The notes: generated by a model from the sequence alone, not told the origin. A stretch of DNA of 64,000 nt from Sideroxyarcus sp. (GCA_030652215.1 JAUSBC010000029.1:1-64000); one strand, 5' to 3'; counted from the stretch's first letter, positions 9,010 to 18,699 are shown. Numbers and translations: made by a program.

Positions 9010-9109
9010 TCCCTCCCCCTTGCAGGGGGAGGGTTAGGGTGGGGATAGAGTTGTTGAACTCCAGCATTTCCATCCCCTCCCTAGCCCTCCCCCTGCAAGG
9101 GGGAGGGGA
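9010..9109. repeat. GC-rich dispersed inverted repeat, copy 3, between cheA and cheB
   Basis: Complete copy. The left arm CCCTCCCCCTTGCAGGGGG and the right arm CCCCCTGCAAGGGGGAGGGG pair across a central region. It fills most of the 220-base gap between cheA and cheB, the only large gap in the operon. It could fold into a long RNA hairpin that affects the downstream half of the transcript. Confidence 0.85.
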
Positions 9110-9202
9110 CAAGTGGGCCAATGAACAAACTGGGGTCGAACAAACGATGGGTATCGCGTTGCTCCACCCATCCTACGGTTGCTACCCCGCGAAGGCTCTC
9201 CC

Positions 9203-10276
9203 ATGATCCGCGTACTCCTCGTCGACGACTCCCCCATCGCGCTGCACATCATGCAACGCCTGCTGTCCAGCACGCCCGGCATTCAGGTGGTGGGCACCGC
9301 CGCTAACGGAATGGAGGCGCTCGAACTGCTGCCCGGGCTGAATCCCGATGTGATCTGTACCGATATGCACATGCCCGTGATGGATGGCCTGGAATTCACC
9401 CGTGCGGTGATAAACAAGTATCCGCGCCCTATCTTGGTGGTGAGCGTCTCGGTGGAACCTGACTCCCCCAATATTTTTCGCATGCTGGAGGCAGGAGCGG
9501 TGGATGTGTATCCCAAGCCGCGTGCCATTCTGGATGCAGACCAGGATAAGCTGGCCAGGGAACTCGCCAGCAAGATTCGCATTCTCGCCGGCGTACATGT
9601 TTTTCGCCGCACCGCAGCAGTGACACATGTTCCCCGGCCTCTGCCACCCCTTTCGCTGCCGTCCCACGCCCCTGTACGCATCGTCGTAATCGGCGCGTCC
9701 ACCGGCGGCCCACAGGCCCTGCGCGAAATTCTCTCCCACTTGCCGGCCAATTTCCCGGTGCCGGTCGTGTGCGTGCAACATATCGGCAGCGACTTCCTCG
9801 ACGATATGGTGACTTGGCTGGCCGAATCCACTCCATTGCCGGTGCTCAAGGCGATCCAGGGCGAGTTGCCGCGTGCCGGGAAAGTCTATTTCGCCCCGGG
9901 GGATGCAAATCTGGAACTGGATGACGGAGGACGATTCGCGCTCACCCAGTCGCCGCCCTGCGACGGCCACCGGCCTTCGGTGACCGTCGCCCTGCGTGCG
10001 GCTGCACGCCGTTCCGGCGCTGGTGTGGTGGGCGTCCTGCTCACCGGCATGGGCCGTGACGGAGCCGAAGGCATGGCGGACATCGCCGCGGCTGGCGGCG
10101 TCACCATTGCACAGGACGAGGCCAGCAGTGTGGTTTACGGCATGCCCAAGGCGGCGGTGGAACTCGGCGCCGCGCTGCATGTTCTGCCCATTGAGCAAAT
10201 CGCCCCGGCGCTCACTGCACTGGCGAACAACCGTAGCAGCGTGGGCGCTACGTCCATACGTGAGGAATCGACATGA
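9203..10276 (+). CDS. cheB: CheB protein-glutamate methylesterase
   Basis: A 357-residue two-domain enzyme. The receiver (1-120) has VDDS and acceptor Asp in [13 protein letters not shown]. The methylesterase domain (about 160-350) has the catalytic serine in [11 protein letters not shown], histidine in VCVQHIGSD and aspartate in [13 protein letters not shown]. It removes methyl groups placed by CheR and may deamidate receptors. The ATG at 9203 is preferred, with GAAGG nine bases upstream; an upstream in-frame TTG at 9179 would add eight residues before the receiver fold. It overlaps the next kinase by ATGA (4 bases), implying coupled translation. Together with cheR it gives the pathway a complete adaptation system. 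Confidence 0.95.
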   Translation: MIRVLLVDDSPIALHIMQRLLSSTPGIQVVGTAANGMEALELLPGLNPDVICTDMHMPVMDGLEFTRAVINKYPRPILVVSVSVEPDSPNIFRMLEAGAVDVYPKPRAILDADQDKLARELASKIRILAGVHVFRRTAAVTHVPRPLPPLSLPSHAPVRIVVIGASTGGPQALREILSHLPANFPVPVVCVQHIGSDFLDDMVTWLAESTPLPVLKAIQGELPRAGKVYFAPGDANLELDDGGRFALTQSPPCDGHRPSVTVALRAAARRSGAGVVGVLLTGMGRDGAEGMADIAAAGGVTIAQDEASSVVYGMPKAAVELGAALHVLPIEQIAPALTALANNRSSVGATSIREEST

Positions 10277-13200
10277 CGGAGCGAGCAGAAGTATCTGGTA
10301 CTCCGACCGGAATTCTGGTCGTCGAAGACAGCCCCGTCGAGGCGGAAATACTGCGCCGCACGCTTGTCGGGGCGGGTTACGCAGTAAGCATCGCGCACAA
10401 CGGAGAAGAAGCCCTGCAAGCGGCGCGTACGCGCCGTCCCTTGTTGGTGTTGAGCGACATCAACATGCCGGTGATGGACGGCTTCCAATTGTGCCGCGAA
10501 CTCAAGTATGACAATGAGCTGTGGAACGTTCCGCTGATGCTGCTCACGGTGCTGTCGGAGCCGAAAGACATCATCGAGGCGATCAATTCCGGCGCCGACG
10601 CCTACATCATCAAGCCCTACTCCGAGACCACCCTGCTGGATCGCATTCGTTCCCTGCTCGATGCGCCAATCGAGAGACCGCGAACCGAAGAACGACGCAA
10701 GGAAATGGTCGGCTATGGCGGCCAACGCCACACCATCTCCGGCGGGGGCAAACAGATACTCAATCTGCTGCTCTCGCTTTATGAAAACACGCTCAATCAG
10801 AACCGGGAACTGGAGAACACCCAGACCCAGCTCAGCCAGCTCAACGAAAGCCTGGACCGTCAGGTGCACGAACGTACTGCGGCGGTTCGCGAGAGCGAGG
10901 AACGCTACAAACGTATCACCGAGGGGCTCACCGATTACTTGTACACGGTGCGAGTCGAGAACGGCCGCGCAGTGGAAACCCGGCAGAGCGCGGCCAGCGT
11001 GATCGTGACGGGATATACGCCGGAAGAGTTTGCCGCCGATCCCTATCTGTGGATTCATATGGTCGTGCCGGAGGATCGCGAACTGGTTAATGCACATGTG
11101 CAGCAAATTTTGGCGGGGAAGGATGGCCACCCCATCGAGCATCGCATTATCCGCAAGGACGGAAAGATTCGCTGGGTGAGCGACACAGCCGTCCTGTGCA
11201 AGGATGCCACAGGAAAACTCCTATCCTACGACGGCTTGATCAAGGACATCACCGAGCGCAAGGCCTCCGAAGATCAAATCCGCAAGCTCTCCCTGGCCGT
11301 CGAGCAGAGCACGGAAAGCATTGTCATTACCAATCTCGACGCCAACATCGAATATGTGAACGAAGCCTTTGTCCAGGTCACCGGCTACAGCCGCGAGGAA
11401 GCGATTGGCCGGAACCCGAGCATTCTGCAGTCCGGCAAGACGCAGCGCGCAACCTACGACGCACTCTGGGACGCCCTGAGCCACGACCGAACCTGGCATG
11501 GCGAGTTCGTCAACCGGCGCAAGGACGGCAGCGAATACAGCGAGTATGCGACCATCACGCCGATCCGCCAGGCCAACGGCCACATCAGCCACTATGTGGC
11601 GGTGAAGGAAGACATCACCGAGAAAAAACATCTGGGCCGGGAACTGGACAAGCACCGCCATCATCTGGAGGAACTGGTCGAGACCCGCACATACGAACTC
11701 GAACAAGCCAAGGCGGCGGCCGAGACAGCGAACGCGGCCAAGAGCGCCTTCGTTGCCAACATGAGCCACGAAATTCGCACCCCCCTGAATGCCATCGTCG
11801 GCCTCACCCACTTGTTGCGTCGCGGCAATCCCAATCCCGCACAGATGGAGAAACTGGACAAAATCGTCGGCGCTTCCAGGCACTTGCTCTCTGTCATCAG
11901 CGACATCCTCGACTTTTCCAAGATCGAGGCAAACAAGTTGAATCTGTGCGTCGCCGATTTTTCCTTCGCCCGCATGCTGGACAATGTTGTCTCCATGATC
12001 GGCCCCCGAGTACGGGAAAAGGATCTGGAACTCGTCGTGGAGCGTGACAATGTGCCGCCGGTAGCTGTGGGTGATTCCACCCGGCTGGCACAAGCCCTGC
12101 TCAACTATCTGTCCAATGCCGTGAAATTCACCGAGCGCGGCACGATCACCATTCGCATTTCAAAATCGGAAGAAACGCCAACCGGTCTCTTGGTGCGTTT
12201 CGAAGTAACGGACACCGGCATCGGCGTTGAGCCGGAGAAAATCGCGAACTTGTTCGCGGCCTTCGAGCAGGTCGATGCCACCATCTCGCGCCGTTACGGC
12301 GGTACGGGTCTGGGACTTGCCATCACCCGGCAACTGGCGCGCCTTATGGGCGGCGAGGCCGGAGTGCAGAGCGTGCCAGGCCAAGGCAGCAGCTTCTGGT
12401 TTACCGCGCGCCTCGGCAGAAGCGAACTCGGCGAGGATGAGTTACCCGACGCCCCCAAACTTTCCAAATTGAGCCTGCAAACCATGCCGGCCGGCGCACG
12501 CATCCTGCTGGCCGAAGACAACAAGATCAATCAGGAAGTCGCGGTAGAACTCCTGACTGAAGTCGGACTGAAGGTGGAGGTCGCCAATGACGGTTTCGAG
12601 GCGCTGGAGATGGCGCGCAAAGGCGGTTACGACTTGATCCTGATGGATATGCAGATGCCGGGCATGGATGGGTTGGAGGCAACCCGAGCCATCCGCGCCC
12701 TGCCCGGCTGCGCGATGTTGCCCATTTTGGCGATGACCGCCAACGCCTTCGACGAAGATCGCGAACGCTGCAAGGCCGCAGGCATGAACGACTTCATTAC
12801 CAAGCCTGTCGATCCCGACCAGCTTTTCGGCATGCTGTTGCGCTGGCTACCGACCAAAACGATGGTTACACCCGCGCCCCCCATCTCAACCGAGACGCCT
12901 TCCGCCGAACTCGCAGCCATCCCCGGGCTGGATATCGGGCAGGGGCTCAAGGTGCTGAACGGCCGCATTGCCACCTACTTGCGTTTGCTGCGCCAGTACG
13001 GAGCCGATCATGGCGACGACATGGCCCGGTTGCGCGAGCGGATATCTGCTGGAGAGTGGGACGAGGCCAGGCGGCTGGTCCATACCCTGAAAGGCAGTTC
13101 CGGCAATCTGGGCGCGACCGGCGTGCAGGGGTTGGCGGCCAAACTGGAAACGGCGATCCAGGATGGTCGCGACGCGGTGACAATCGAACGGCTGGCAAAC

Positions 13201-13509
13201 ACGCTCGAAACCGGCTTGCAGGCGTTGGTTACGGGAATACGCACGGCGTTGCCGCAGGAGGCCGCCGTGCCCTGTGCGGAAAAAGTGGATTGGGCAGTCG
13301 TGCGAAAGGTACTGGCCGAACTGGAGCCGCTGCTGAAATCTTCCAGCATGCAGGCCAACCAAGTCATTGAGACTCATGCTGCGTTGCTCAATGCCGCGTT
13401 TGGTGCGCTGGGAGCAGAACTTCAACAGCGGATCGAACATTTCCTCTATTCCGAGGCGCTGGAGACCGTCAAGCGCGCCCGGACGTACTACCCGGAACTG
13501 GCCGGGTAA
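10273..13509 (+). CDS. large hybrid histidine kinase REC-PAS-PAS-HisKA-HATPase-REC-Hpt
   Basis: A 1078-residue protein with no membrane segment, so probably cytoplasmic. An N-terminal receiver (acceptor D62, [10 protein letters not shown]) and a coiled coil are followed by two PAS domains (about 210-335 and 340-460). The second has the common [16 protein letters not shown] pattern. Next are HisKA with H499 in [13 protein letters not shown], an ATPase with TDTGIGV and GTGLGLAI, a second receiver (D792, [11 protein letters not shown]) and a C-terminal Hpt with H937 in [14 protein letters not shown]. It is translationally coupled to cheB. The leading receiver may take phosphate from CheA and so branch the chemosensory signal into a phosphorelay. 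The final target of the Hpt is not identifiable here. Confidence 0.93.
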   Translation: MTERAEVSGTPTGILVVEDSPVEAEILRRTLVGAGYAVSIAHNGEEALQAARTRRPLLVLSDINMPVMDGFQLCRELKYDNELWNVPLMLLTVLSEPKDIIEAINSGADAYIIKPYSETTLLDRIRSLLDAPIERPRTEERRKEMVGYGGQRHTISGGGKQILNLLLSLYENTLNQNRELENTQTQLSQLNESLDRQVHERTAAVRESEERYKRITEGLTDYLYTVRVENGRAVETRQSAASVIVTGYTPEEFAADPYLWIHMVVPEDRELVNAHVQQILAGKDGHPIEHRIIRKDGKIRWVSDTAVLCKDATGKLLSYDGLIKDITERKASEDQIRKLSLAVEQSTESIVITNLDANIEYVNEAFVQVTGYSREEAIGRNPSILQSGKTQRATYDALWDALSHDRTWHGEFVNRRKDGSEYSEYATITPIRQANGHISHYVAVKEDITEKKHLGRELDKHRHHLEELVETRTYELEQAKAAAETANAAKSAFVANMSHEIRTPLNAIVGLTHLLRRGNPNPAQMEKLDKIVGASRHLLSVISDILDFSKIEANKLNLCVADFSFARMLDNVVSMIGPRVREKDLELVVERDNVPPVAVGDSTRLAQALLNYLSNAVKFTERGTITIRISKSEETPTGLLVRFEVTDTGIGVEPEKIANLFAAFEQVDATISRRYGGTGLGLAITRQLARLMGGEAGVQSVPGQGSSFWFTARLGRSELGEDELPDAPKLSKLSLQTMPAGARILLAEDNKINQEVAVELLTEVGLKVEVANDGFEALEMARKGGYDLILMDMQMPGMDGLEATRAIRALPGCAMLPILAMTANAFDEDRERCKAAGMNDFITKPVDPDQLFGMLLRWLPTKTMVTPAPPISTETPSAELAAIPGLDIGQGLKVLNGRIATYLRLLRQYGADHGDDMARLRERISAGEWDEARRLVHTLKGSSGNLGATGVQGLAAKLETAIQDGRDAVTIERLANTLETGLQALVTGIRTALPQEAAVPCAEKVDWAVVRKVLAELEPLLKSSSMQANQVIETHAALLNAAFGALGAELQQRIEHFLYSEALETVKRARTYYPELAG

Positions 13510-13538
13510 TGTAAAGGGACTCAGGAAGGAGGTACCGA

Positions 13539-14837
13539 ATGAACACGAACAAAACTGTAGTGTCGACGCGTGCAAGGATTCTGGTTGTGGATGACGATAC
13601 AGGCAACCTGACCGCTCTGGGCAGCTTGCTCCAGCCGCACTACGATGTGTTGGCCGCGCCCTCCGGGGAACTCGCATTGCAGGTCGCCACGGGCATCCCT
13701 CCTCCGGATCTGATTTTGCTCGATGTAGTCATGCCGGGAATGGACGGCTACGAGGTGCTTGGCCGCCTGCGCGGCAATCCTGCCACGCGCGACATTCCGG
13801 TCATTTTCGTCAGCGGGATGGACACCACCGAGGATGAAGAAAGAGGACTCGAACTCGGTGCGGTGGATTACATCGCCAAGCCTTACCGCCTGCCCATCAT
13901 TTTGGGACGCGTACACGCCCAGCTTGAACTCAAACGCGCCCGCGACTGGTTGCACGACCAGAATGCCTTTCTGGAAGCGGAAGTGGACAAGCGCCTGAAA
14001 GAGAATCAACAGATCCATACACAGCTACTGCATTCCGAAAAAATGGCCGCCATAGGCCAACTGGCAGCCGGTATCGCTCACGAGATCAACAATCCGGTTG
14101 GCTTTGTCACATCCAATCTCAAGACCCTGGATACTTACAAGCAGGACATCCTCGAGATTCTGGATGCCTACGAAGCCCTGGAGGCCGCTTGCACATCGGA
14201 CGAAACGGCGCTGTTGAAAGTCCGCTCTCTCAAGCAAAAAAAGGACTTTGCTTTTCTTCGCACCGATCTTGATCAACTGATTTCGGAATCTCGGCAAGGG
14301 ATGGCACGTGTGGCCAAGATCGTGAGCGACCTGAAAGACTTCGCCCACGCCGAAAACAAGGAATGGCTGTGGACCGATCTGAACAGCGGACTTGATTCCA
14401 CGCTCAACATCGTCCGGAATGAAATCAAGTATCACTGCACTTTGAACAAGGCCTACGGCGACATTCCCAAGGTTTGTTGCATGGCATCGCAGATCAACCA
14501 GGTTTTTCTGAACCTATTGGTGAACGCGGCACAGGCGATACCGGAAAAAGGCGAGATCAGCATTCGCACCGGACAGGTGGGCGAGGAAGTATTCGTTTCG
14601 ATTACCGATACCGGCAGCGGCATTTCCACCGAAAATCTTGCGCGGATATTTGAGCCTTTCTTTACGACCAAACCGGTCGGCAAGGGCACAGGACTCGGCC
14701 TTGCGATCTCTTTCGACATCGTGCAGAAGCATAAAGGGCGCATTGAAGTCGAAAGCACTGTGGGAAAAGGAACAACGTTCACCGTTTGGCTGCCGATAGA
14801 TCCGACTGCTGAGGTCGAGGTCAAAGCGGAAAACTGA
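13539..14837 (+). CDS. receiver-histidine kinase fusion (REC-HisKA-HATPase)
   Basis: A 432-residue cytoplasmic protein. The N-terminal receiver (about 8-125) has acceptor D62 in LILLDVVMPGMDG. A helix leads into a kinase core with H181 in GIAHEINNPVGFV and an ATPase domain with FLNLLVNAAQAI, ITDTGSGI and [10 protein letters not shown]. The NtrB-like HEINNP box is typical of this family. The receiver and its LELKRARD-x-L linker closely match the HD-GYP protein that opens the operon at 1797. It is the last operon gene, 29 bases after the large hybrid kinase and followed by a hairpin at 14843-14870. It may accept phosphate from CheA and relay it outward; the partner is unknown. Confidence 0.92.
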   Translation: MNTNKTVVSTRARILVVDDDTGNLTALGSLLQPHYDVLAAPSGELALQVATGIPPPDLILLDVVMPGMDGYEVLGRLRGNPATRDIPVIFVSGMDTTEDEERGLELGAVDYIAKPYRLPIILGRVHAQLELKRARDWLHDQNAFLEAEVDKRLKENQQIHTQLLHSEKMAAIGQLAAGIAHEINNPVGFVTSNLKTLDTYKQDILEILDAYEALEAACTSDETALLKVRSLKQKKDFAFLRTDLDQLISESRQGMARVAKIVSDLKDFAHAENKEWLWTDLNSGLDSTLNIVRNEIKYHCTLNKAYGDIPKVCCMASQINQVFLNLLVNAAQAIPEKGEISIRTGQVGEEVFVSITDTGSGISTENLARIFEPFFTTKPVGKGTGLGLAISFDIVQKHKGRIEVESTVGKGTTFTVWLPIDPTAEVEVKAEN

Positions 14838-14842
14838 ATACT

Positions 14843-14870
14843 CTGCGACAGAGCTTATGCTCTGCCGCAG
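14843..14870 (+). terminator. hairpin after chemosensory operon
   Basis: CTGCGACAGAGC and GCTCTGCCGCAG pair across a TTAT loop with one mismatch, six bases after the stop codon. The T tract that follows is weak, so it is a probable but not ideal intrinsic terminator. Confidence 0.6.
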
Positions 14871-15057
14871 TTGTTGGCCTGCAATTCAAGTGGGTACAGA
14901 TATTCATGCATTACTGGATTGACCGGTATGGCCGGAAGCAGTTAGAGCGATTGGCGATCTTGAAACCCTTTGCACGTCCGTCCGGTCAACATTCCCGATG
15001 CCGGGCAATGCAAGCCTCATAGCCCCTGTTTCGTTTGGCGGCTTGCTCGAATTCAGC

Positions 15058-15696
15058 TCAGCGGGGAAACATAAGCTCGAAAAGCGCCTTGACCTGCGGC
15101 GTCATGTTCGCGGTGTCCGGGCGAAGAAGATCGCCCTCCGGCACCAGCACCTTGGCATAAACCACTTCATAGACGCGTTTCACGACACCCGGCGACACGA
15201 CTTCGCGGTCATAGCCGGGGGTGAACCCGATGACCTGAAACCCTGCATGCTCGAAGGCGAGTTGCATGTTGGGGATTTTCAACGTGGTTATGCCGTAAAC
15301 GAAGCCCGCTCCCATCGCCCGTCCGGTCTTTTCGATAAGCGCCAGTGCATACTCGGACAATTTGGCGCCGCGATGCCCGGGCGAAACCGTCCCGAATTTG
15401 GCATACAGCGTCAGCGCATAGGGCTCCCACTCCATGGACCAAATGGCGGCCAGCTCGTCATTGCGCTTGATCAGGAATACGAAGATGTCTTTTTCGGTTT
15501 CGCCGTCGAGGAAAACTTTGTCGCTGTAGAAGTCTTCGCGCAAATAACAACTGGCTGCGCCGACGGCCACTTCCGGATACCAGACCTTGATGGCCGCAAT
15601 GACTGCGGGAATATCGGCGCGATTGAGCAGTTCATAGCGATAGCTGCCGGGCAGCGGCACCATTGCCGATAGTTCATGAATGCCGGGCCAGATCAT
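15058..15696 (-). CDS. GNAT-like N-acyltransferase, hypothetical
   Basis: A 212-residue soluble protein whose middle part (about 60-165) resembles the GNAT acyl-CoA-dependent acetyltransferase fold. It has a strand pattern ending in WSMEWEPYALTLYAKFGTV, then GHRGAKLSEYALALIEKTG in the place of the acyl-CoA-binding loop, and IPNMQLAFEHAGFQVIGF near the C-terminus. The substrate cannot be deduced. The start at 15696 is chosen because GGAG lies seven bases upstream; an in-frame ATG at 15741 has no visible ribosome site. It is convergent with the chemosensory operon and does not appear functionally tied to it. Family assignment is moderate. Confidence 0.6.
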   Translation of the reverse strand: MIWPGIHELSAMVPLPGSYRYELLNRADIPAVIAAIKVWYPEVAVGAASCYLREDFYSDKVFLDGETEKDIFVFLIKRNDELAAIWSMEWEPYALTLYAKFGTVSPGHRGAKLSEYALALIEKTGRAMGAGFVYGITTLKIPNMQLAFEHAGFQVIGFTPGYDREVVSPGVVKRVYEVVYAKVLVPEGDLLRPDTANMTPQVKALFELMFPR

Positions 15697-15838
15697 CTTC
15701 GGTCTCCATTTCAGATTGCCACGTAGCAGTTGGACGTGCATCGTGAATCAAATTGATTGTTTGCCATGACAGGCTGCCGCTCGCCGATTCTACGGCCGCT
15801 TCTGCGCCGATACCAGTCGCACAGCATTCGCGCACGCC

Positions 15839-17074
15839 TCAGTGCAATTGCTGCAAATCCAGTTTACGCAGCTTCGGCGCCAGGTAGGCAGTCGCCGAGA
15901 CAACCACCAGCGTCATGGTGCCGCCAAATATCACCGAGGGAATCAACCCCATCAGGCGGGCAGCAATGCCGGATTCGAAGGCGCCCAGTTCATTGGACGA
16001 ACCGATGAATATGCCGTTGATGGACGCAACCCGGCCGCGCATTTCGTCCGGCGTTGCCAATTGCATGATGGTGGTGCGCATGACCACGGACACGCCATCG
16101 AAAATGCCGGACAACATCAGAAAGAATGCAGCAACCCAGAAGTGGATAGTGATGGCGAACGCGATGATGCAAAGGCCGAAGCCCGCAACGGCCGCAAGGA
16201 ACCAGCGCCCCGCATGTTTGCTCAGCGGATATCTGGCGAGCGCAATGCCGACCAGGATGGCGCCGACGGCAGGCGCGGCACGCAATATGCCCAGCCCTTC
16301 CGGGCCGTAGTGAAACACCTCCTGCACGAATACGGGCAGCATGGCAACCGCGCCCCCGAACAGCACTGCAAACATGTCCAGCGCCTGTGCGCCGAGGACG
16401 ATCTGGTTGCCGAATACGAAGCGCAAGCCTTCGCCAATACTGGAGAAAATCGGGGAAGGACTTGCAGGCGGCGGTTCCTTGATGCGCAAGAACCACAAGG
16501 TAATGGCGGCGCTCATGGCGAGCGCGGCGGCCACTGCATAGGCAATCGTGATACTTGCCCAGGCGACCAGCGCGCCGCCCAGTGCGGGGCCGATGACCAA
16601 CCCCAGTTGGAATATCGAACTGCCGACGCCGGCAGCACGGGCATACTGGTTGCGCGGCAATGCCAACGCGAAGAGCGAGTTGTAGGAAGGCCCGATAAAG
16701 GCGCGCGCCACACCGCCGCAGGCGATGGAGCCGTAAATCCACAGCGTTGGATTGTCCAGCGTCATGGTACTGGTCACCACCAGCACCAAGGCATTCAGGC
16801 TCGTCAACACAGCCGCCAGCACGCCGAATTTCCGTCGCGAATGATGATCGACGGCATATCCGGCAAACAGCGCGCAGGCAAAATACGGGATGACTTCGGC
16901 AAGACCGATCAACCCGAGCGCCAGCGCATCGTGCGTCAGTTCATACATATGCCAGCCAACGACCACGGCGATCATCTGGTAGGCAAGAACGATCTGGATG
17001 CGGAAAGCCAGCAGCTTCAGGAAGCCGCGAGTGCTTAAGGGGTGGGATGAAAAGACAGGGGATGATGACTGCAT
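15839..17074 (-). CDS. MFS exporter of the EntS/MFS_3 type
   Basis: A 411-residue polytopic membrane protein with about twelve hydrophobic helices. The N-terminal FRIQIVLAYQMIAVVVGWHMYELT and the loop AGYAVDHHSRRKFGVLAA after helix 2 are typical of MFS transporters related to the enterobactin exporter EntS and other small-molecule exporters. Its gene follows the BamE-like lipoprotein gene by 12 bases and may be cotranscribed with it. The substrate is unknown; family-level knowledge suggests proton-driven efflux. Confidence 0.82.
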   Translation of the reverse strand: MQSSSPVFSSHPLSTRGFLKLLAFRIQIVLAYQMIAVVVGWHMYELTHDALALGLIGLAEVIPYFACALFAGYAVDHHSRRKFGVLAAVLTSLNALVLVVTSTMTLDNPTLWIYGSIACGGVARAFIGPSYNSLFALALPRNQYARAAGVGSSIFQLGLVIGPALGGALVAWASITIAYAVAAALAMSAAITLWFLRIKEPPPASPSPIFSSIGEGLRFVFGNQIVLGAQALDMFAVLFGGAVAMLPVFVQEVFHYGPEGLGILRAAPAVGAILVGIALARYPLSKHAGRWFLAAVAGFGLCIIAFAITIHFWVAAFFLMLSGIFDGVSVVMRTTIMQLATPDEMRGRVASINGIFIGSSNELGAFESGIAARLMGLIPSVIFGGTMTLVVVSATAYLAPKLRKLDLQQLH

Positions 17075-17086
17075 GGATGTTGTGGA

Positions 17087-17623
17087 CTAGTTAAACGCCA
17101 CCTGGCTTGAGCACCAATTTGCGGGCCCCATGGGAATGGGCCACATCATGTCCTCGGTGATGCTCAGGGTGGAACGTACCGTTCCCATGCTATTGTCGAA
17201 CAGAACATGAAAACGTGCAGGTACAGCCGATACGTCGCAGTAACGCCATTCCCACACCAGTTCGTCGCGCGCCTTGAAATAGATCGTCCAAGCCGGGGTT
17301 GATGGACCGAGAATGTGGAGTACCTGATCTTTGGTCATGCCCGGCTGGATGCGCGAAAAGTATTTTGGATCCAGTACATTCTCGATCTTCTGCAACTTGC
17401 CGTCGGCGCCGATATGGACCATAAAAGTGTGGTAACCCATCGGCCCTCGCGGATACACAAGCTGCGTCGAACTGTCTTCATTCTGCCAACGCATCGCCGG
17501 TTGCCCCATTACGCGCACAACATCGTCCAAGCTTGCCACACCGGGGTTCAGCCCCCGGCCGCCATACGATGCGCATGCGCCGAGCAGCAACGCTGCAATA
17601 ATCACCATCCATTGTTTTTTCAT
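17087..17623 (-). CDS. BamE/SmpA-like outer-membrane lipoprotein
   Basis: A 178-residue secreted protein. The ATG at 17623 gives a clean lipoprotein signal (MKKQWMVIIAALLLGACAS, lipobox LGAC), while a longer in-frame reading from 17764 would bury it. Two copies of the small SmpA/BamE-type motif are visible: LNPGVASLDDVVRVMGQPAM and IQPGMTKDQVLHILGPSTP. It is not clearly BamE itself, which has one repeat and is shorter. It may be a periplasm-facing envelope protein. It lies between the MoaD-like gene and an MFS exporter on the same strand. Confidence 0.75.
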   Translation of the reverse strand: MKKQWMVIIAALLLGACASYGGRGLNPGVASLDDVVRVMGQPAMRWQNEDSSTQLVYPRGPMGYHTFMVHIGADGKLQKIENVLDPKYFSRIQPGMTKDQVLHILGPSTPAWTIYFKARDELVWEWRYCDVSAVPARFHVLFDNSMGTVRSTLSITEDMMWPIPMGPANWCSSQVAFN

Positions 17624-17675
17624 TTCATCCCATCTCTTTCCGATGCGACTTGAATGAAGTCGGTCAATGGCCGAT

Positions 17676-17972
17676 CTATTCCGGTTTGGCTTTTTTGTTC
17701 TTGAAACCAAGCAGGAAACGGTGCGGGCCCGGAACGCCGGGAGGTACCAGGGCGACGCGATCACCCGGCTGGATTACAGCGTCGTCGGCCGCGATGGCTT
17801 TGCGGTTGATGAATATCACTTCGACGCGTTCCATCGGTAAGCCAAGATTCGACATCAACTCGGCTCCGGTGGTTTCCCGGTCCAGCGGGAAATTCGTCGG
17901 GTTCGTCCACTGGCGTTCCCTGAAAACATCCGCAAGATCCATGAAGGCATGCAGTTCGATTGTTTGGGGCAT
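17676..17972 (-). CDS. MoaD/ThiS-family beta-grasp protein without terminal GG
   Basis: A 98-residue protein with a ubiquitin-like MoaD/ThiS pattern: LGLPMERVEVIFINRKAI, then PGDRVALVPPGVPGP. Genuine sulfur carriers end in Gly-Gly, but this one continues past that position to FLLGFKNKKAKPE, so it cannot be activated in the usual way without processing. A true MoaD ending in GG is encoded at 21057-21296. Similar proteins are known near tungsten/molybdenum oxidoreductase genes, which is family knowledge recalled and not checked. It lies downstream of mog on the same strand, separated by about 180 bases of repeats. Confidence 0.7.
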   Translation of the reverse strand: MPQTIELHAFMDLADVFRERQWTNPTNFPLDRETTGAELMSNLGLPMERVEVIFINRKAIAADDAVIQPGDRVALVPPGVPGPHRFLLGFKNKKAKPE

Positions 17973-18033
17973 GATGGTTTACCGATAGTAAGAAGAATTC
18001 AATCAGAGTGAGTTCGCCGCCGGGCTCACCCGC

Positions 18034-18056
18034 GCCGACGGGACGTCGGCGCTCCC
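18034..18056. repeat. short palindromic repeat GCCGACGGGACGTCGGCGCTCCC
   Basis: The arms GCCGAC and GTCGGC pair, with a trailing GCTCCC. The same family is seen at 34843-34871 and 48430-48493, with fragments at 52081 and 53331. It is non-coding between the MoaD-like gene and mog. Confidence 0.65.
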
Positions 18057-18065
18057 ATTTTGATC

Positions 18066-18151
18066 GTAGGGTGGGCACGTTTCATGTGCCCACGCGGAAA
18101 GCCTCTCCAAATACCATTACCGCGTGGGCACATTAAACGGGCCCACCCTGC
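18066..18151. repeat. 32-bp inverted repeat containing GTGGGCAC palindromes
   Basis: The left arm 18066-18097 and right arm 18120-18151 are near-perfect inverted copies with three or so mismatches. Each arm holds GTGGGCAC facing GTGCCCAC. A single-arm relative lies at 52133-52155. It ends two bases from the mog stop codon and could act as a transcript end or stability element. Confidence 0.8.
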
Positions 18152-18153
18152 AT

Positions 18154-18699
18154 TTACTTCGGCCGCTGTGCATGCGGCGGACGAAACACCTTGCACTGCT
18201 GTGGATCGGATTCCAGGTACGCGCCCTCGATCAGGTCGATGCAATAGGGAACGGCCGGGAACACTGCGTTCAGGCAGTCGTCGATGGCCGAGGGTTTGCC
18301 GGGCAGGTTGAGGATGAAGCTCTTGCCGCGTATGCCTGCGGTCTGGCGCGACAAGATCGCGGTGGGCACGAACTTGAGCGATTCGGTGCGCATCAGTTCG
18401 CCGAAACCCGGCATCATTTTTTCGCACACGGCTTCGGTCGCTTCCGGTGTGACGTCACGCTTGGCCGGGCCGGTGCCGCCGGTGGTGACGATGAGGCAGC
18501 AGCCAAGGCTGTCGCTCAGCTCGATCAAGGTGGCTTCGATCAGGGGCTGCTCATCGGGTATCACGCGCACCACGGCTTCCCACGGGCTGGTCAGCACGCG
18601 CGTAAACCATGCGTTCATCGCCGGTCCGCCTTTGTCTTCGTATTCGCCGCTGCTGGCGCGGTCGGAGATGGTTACCAAACCGATACGTGCATTGCTCAT
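18154..18699 (-). CDS. mog: molybdopterin adenylyltransferase Mog
   Basis: A 181-residue enzyme that adenylates molybdopterin before molybdenum insertion by MoeA. The MogA/MoaB family signature TTGGTGPAKRDVTPEAT is at about 91-107, and LNLPGKPSAIDDCL lies near 133. Length and sequence fit Mog better than MoaB, although the two are hard to separate without alignment. It follows moeA by only three bases, consistent with an operon in which the two sequential enzymes are made together. Confidence 0.9.
   Translation of the reverse strand: MSNARIGLVTISDRASSGEYEDKGGPAMNAWFTRVLTSPWEAVVRVIPDEQPLIEATLIELSDSLGCCLIVTTGGTGPAKRDVTPEATEAVCEKMMPGFGELMRTESLKFVPTAILSRQTAGIRGKSFILNLPGKPSAIDDCLNAVFPAVPYCIDLIEGAYLESDPQQCKVFRPPHAQRPK

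Noticed and set aside
8979..9206. 75-codon plus open frame after cheA
   Set aside because: It is the translation of the inverted repeat at 9010-9109 plus flanks (PPPCRGRVRVG and LALPLQGGG), so not a gene.
14998..15672. 224-codon plus open frame antisense to the GNAT-like gene
   Set aside because: No ribosome site or domain; the minus strand has GGAG before its start and a GNAT-like pattern.
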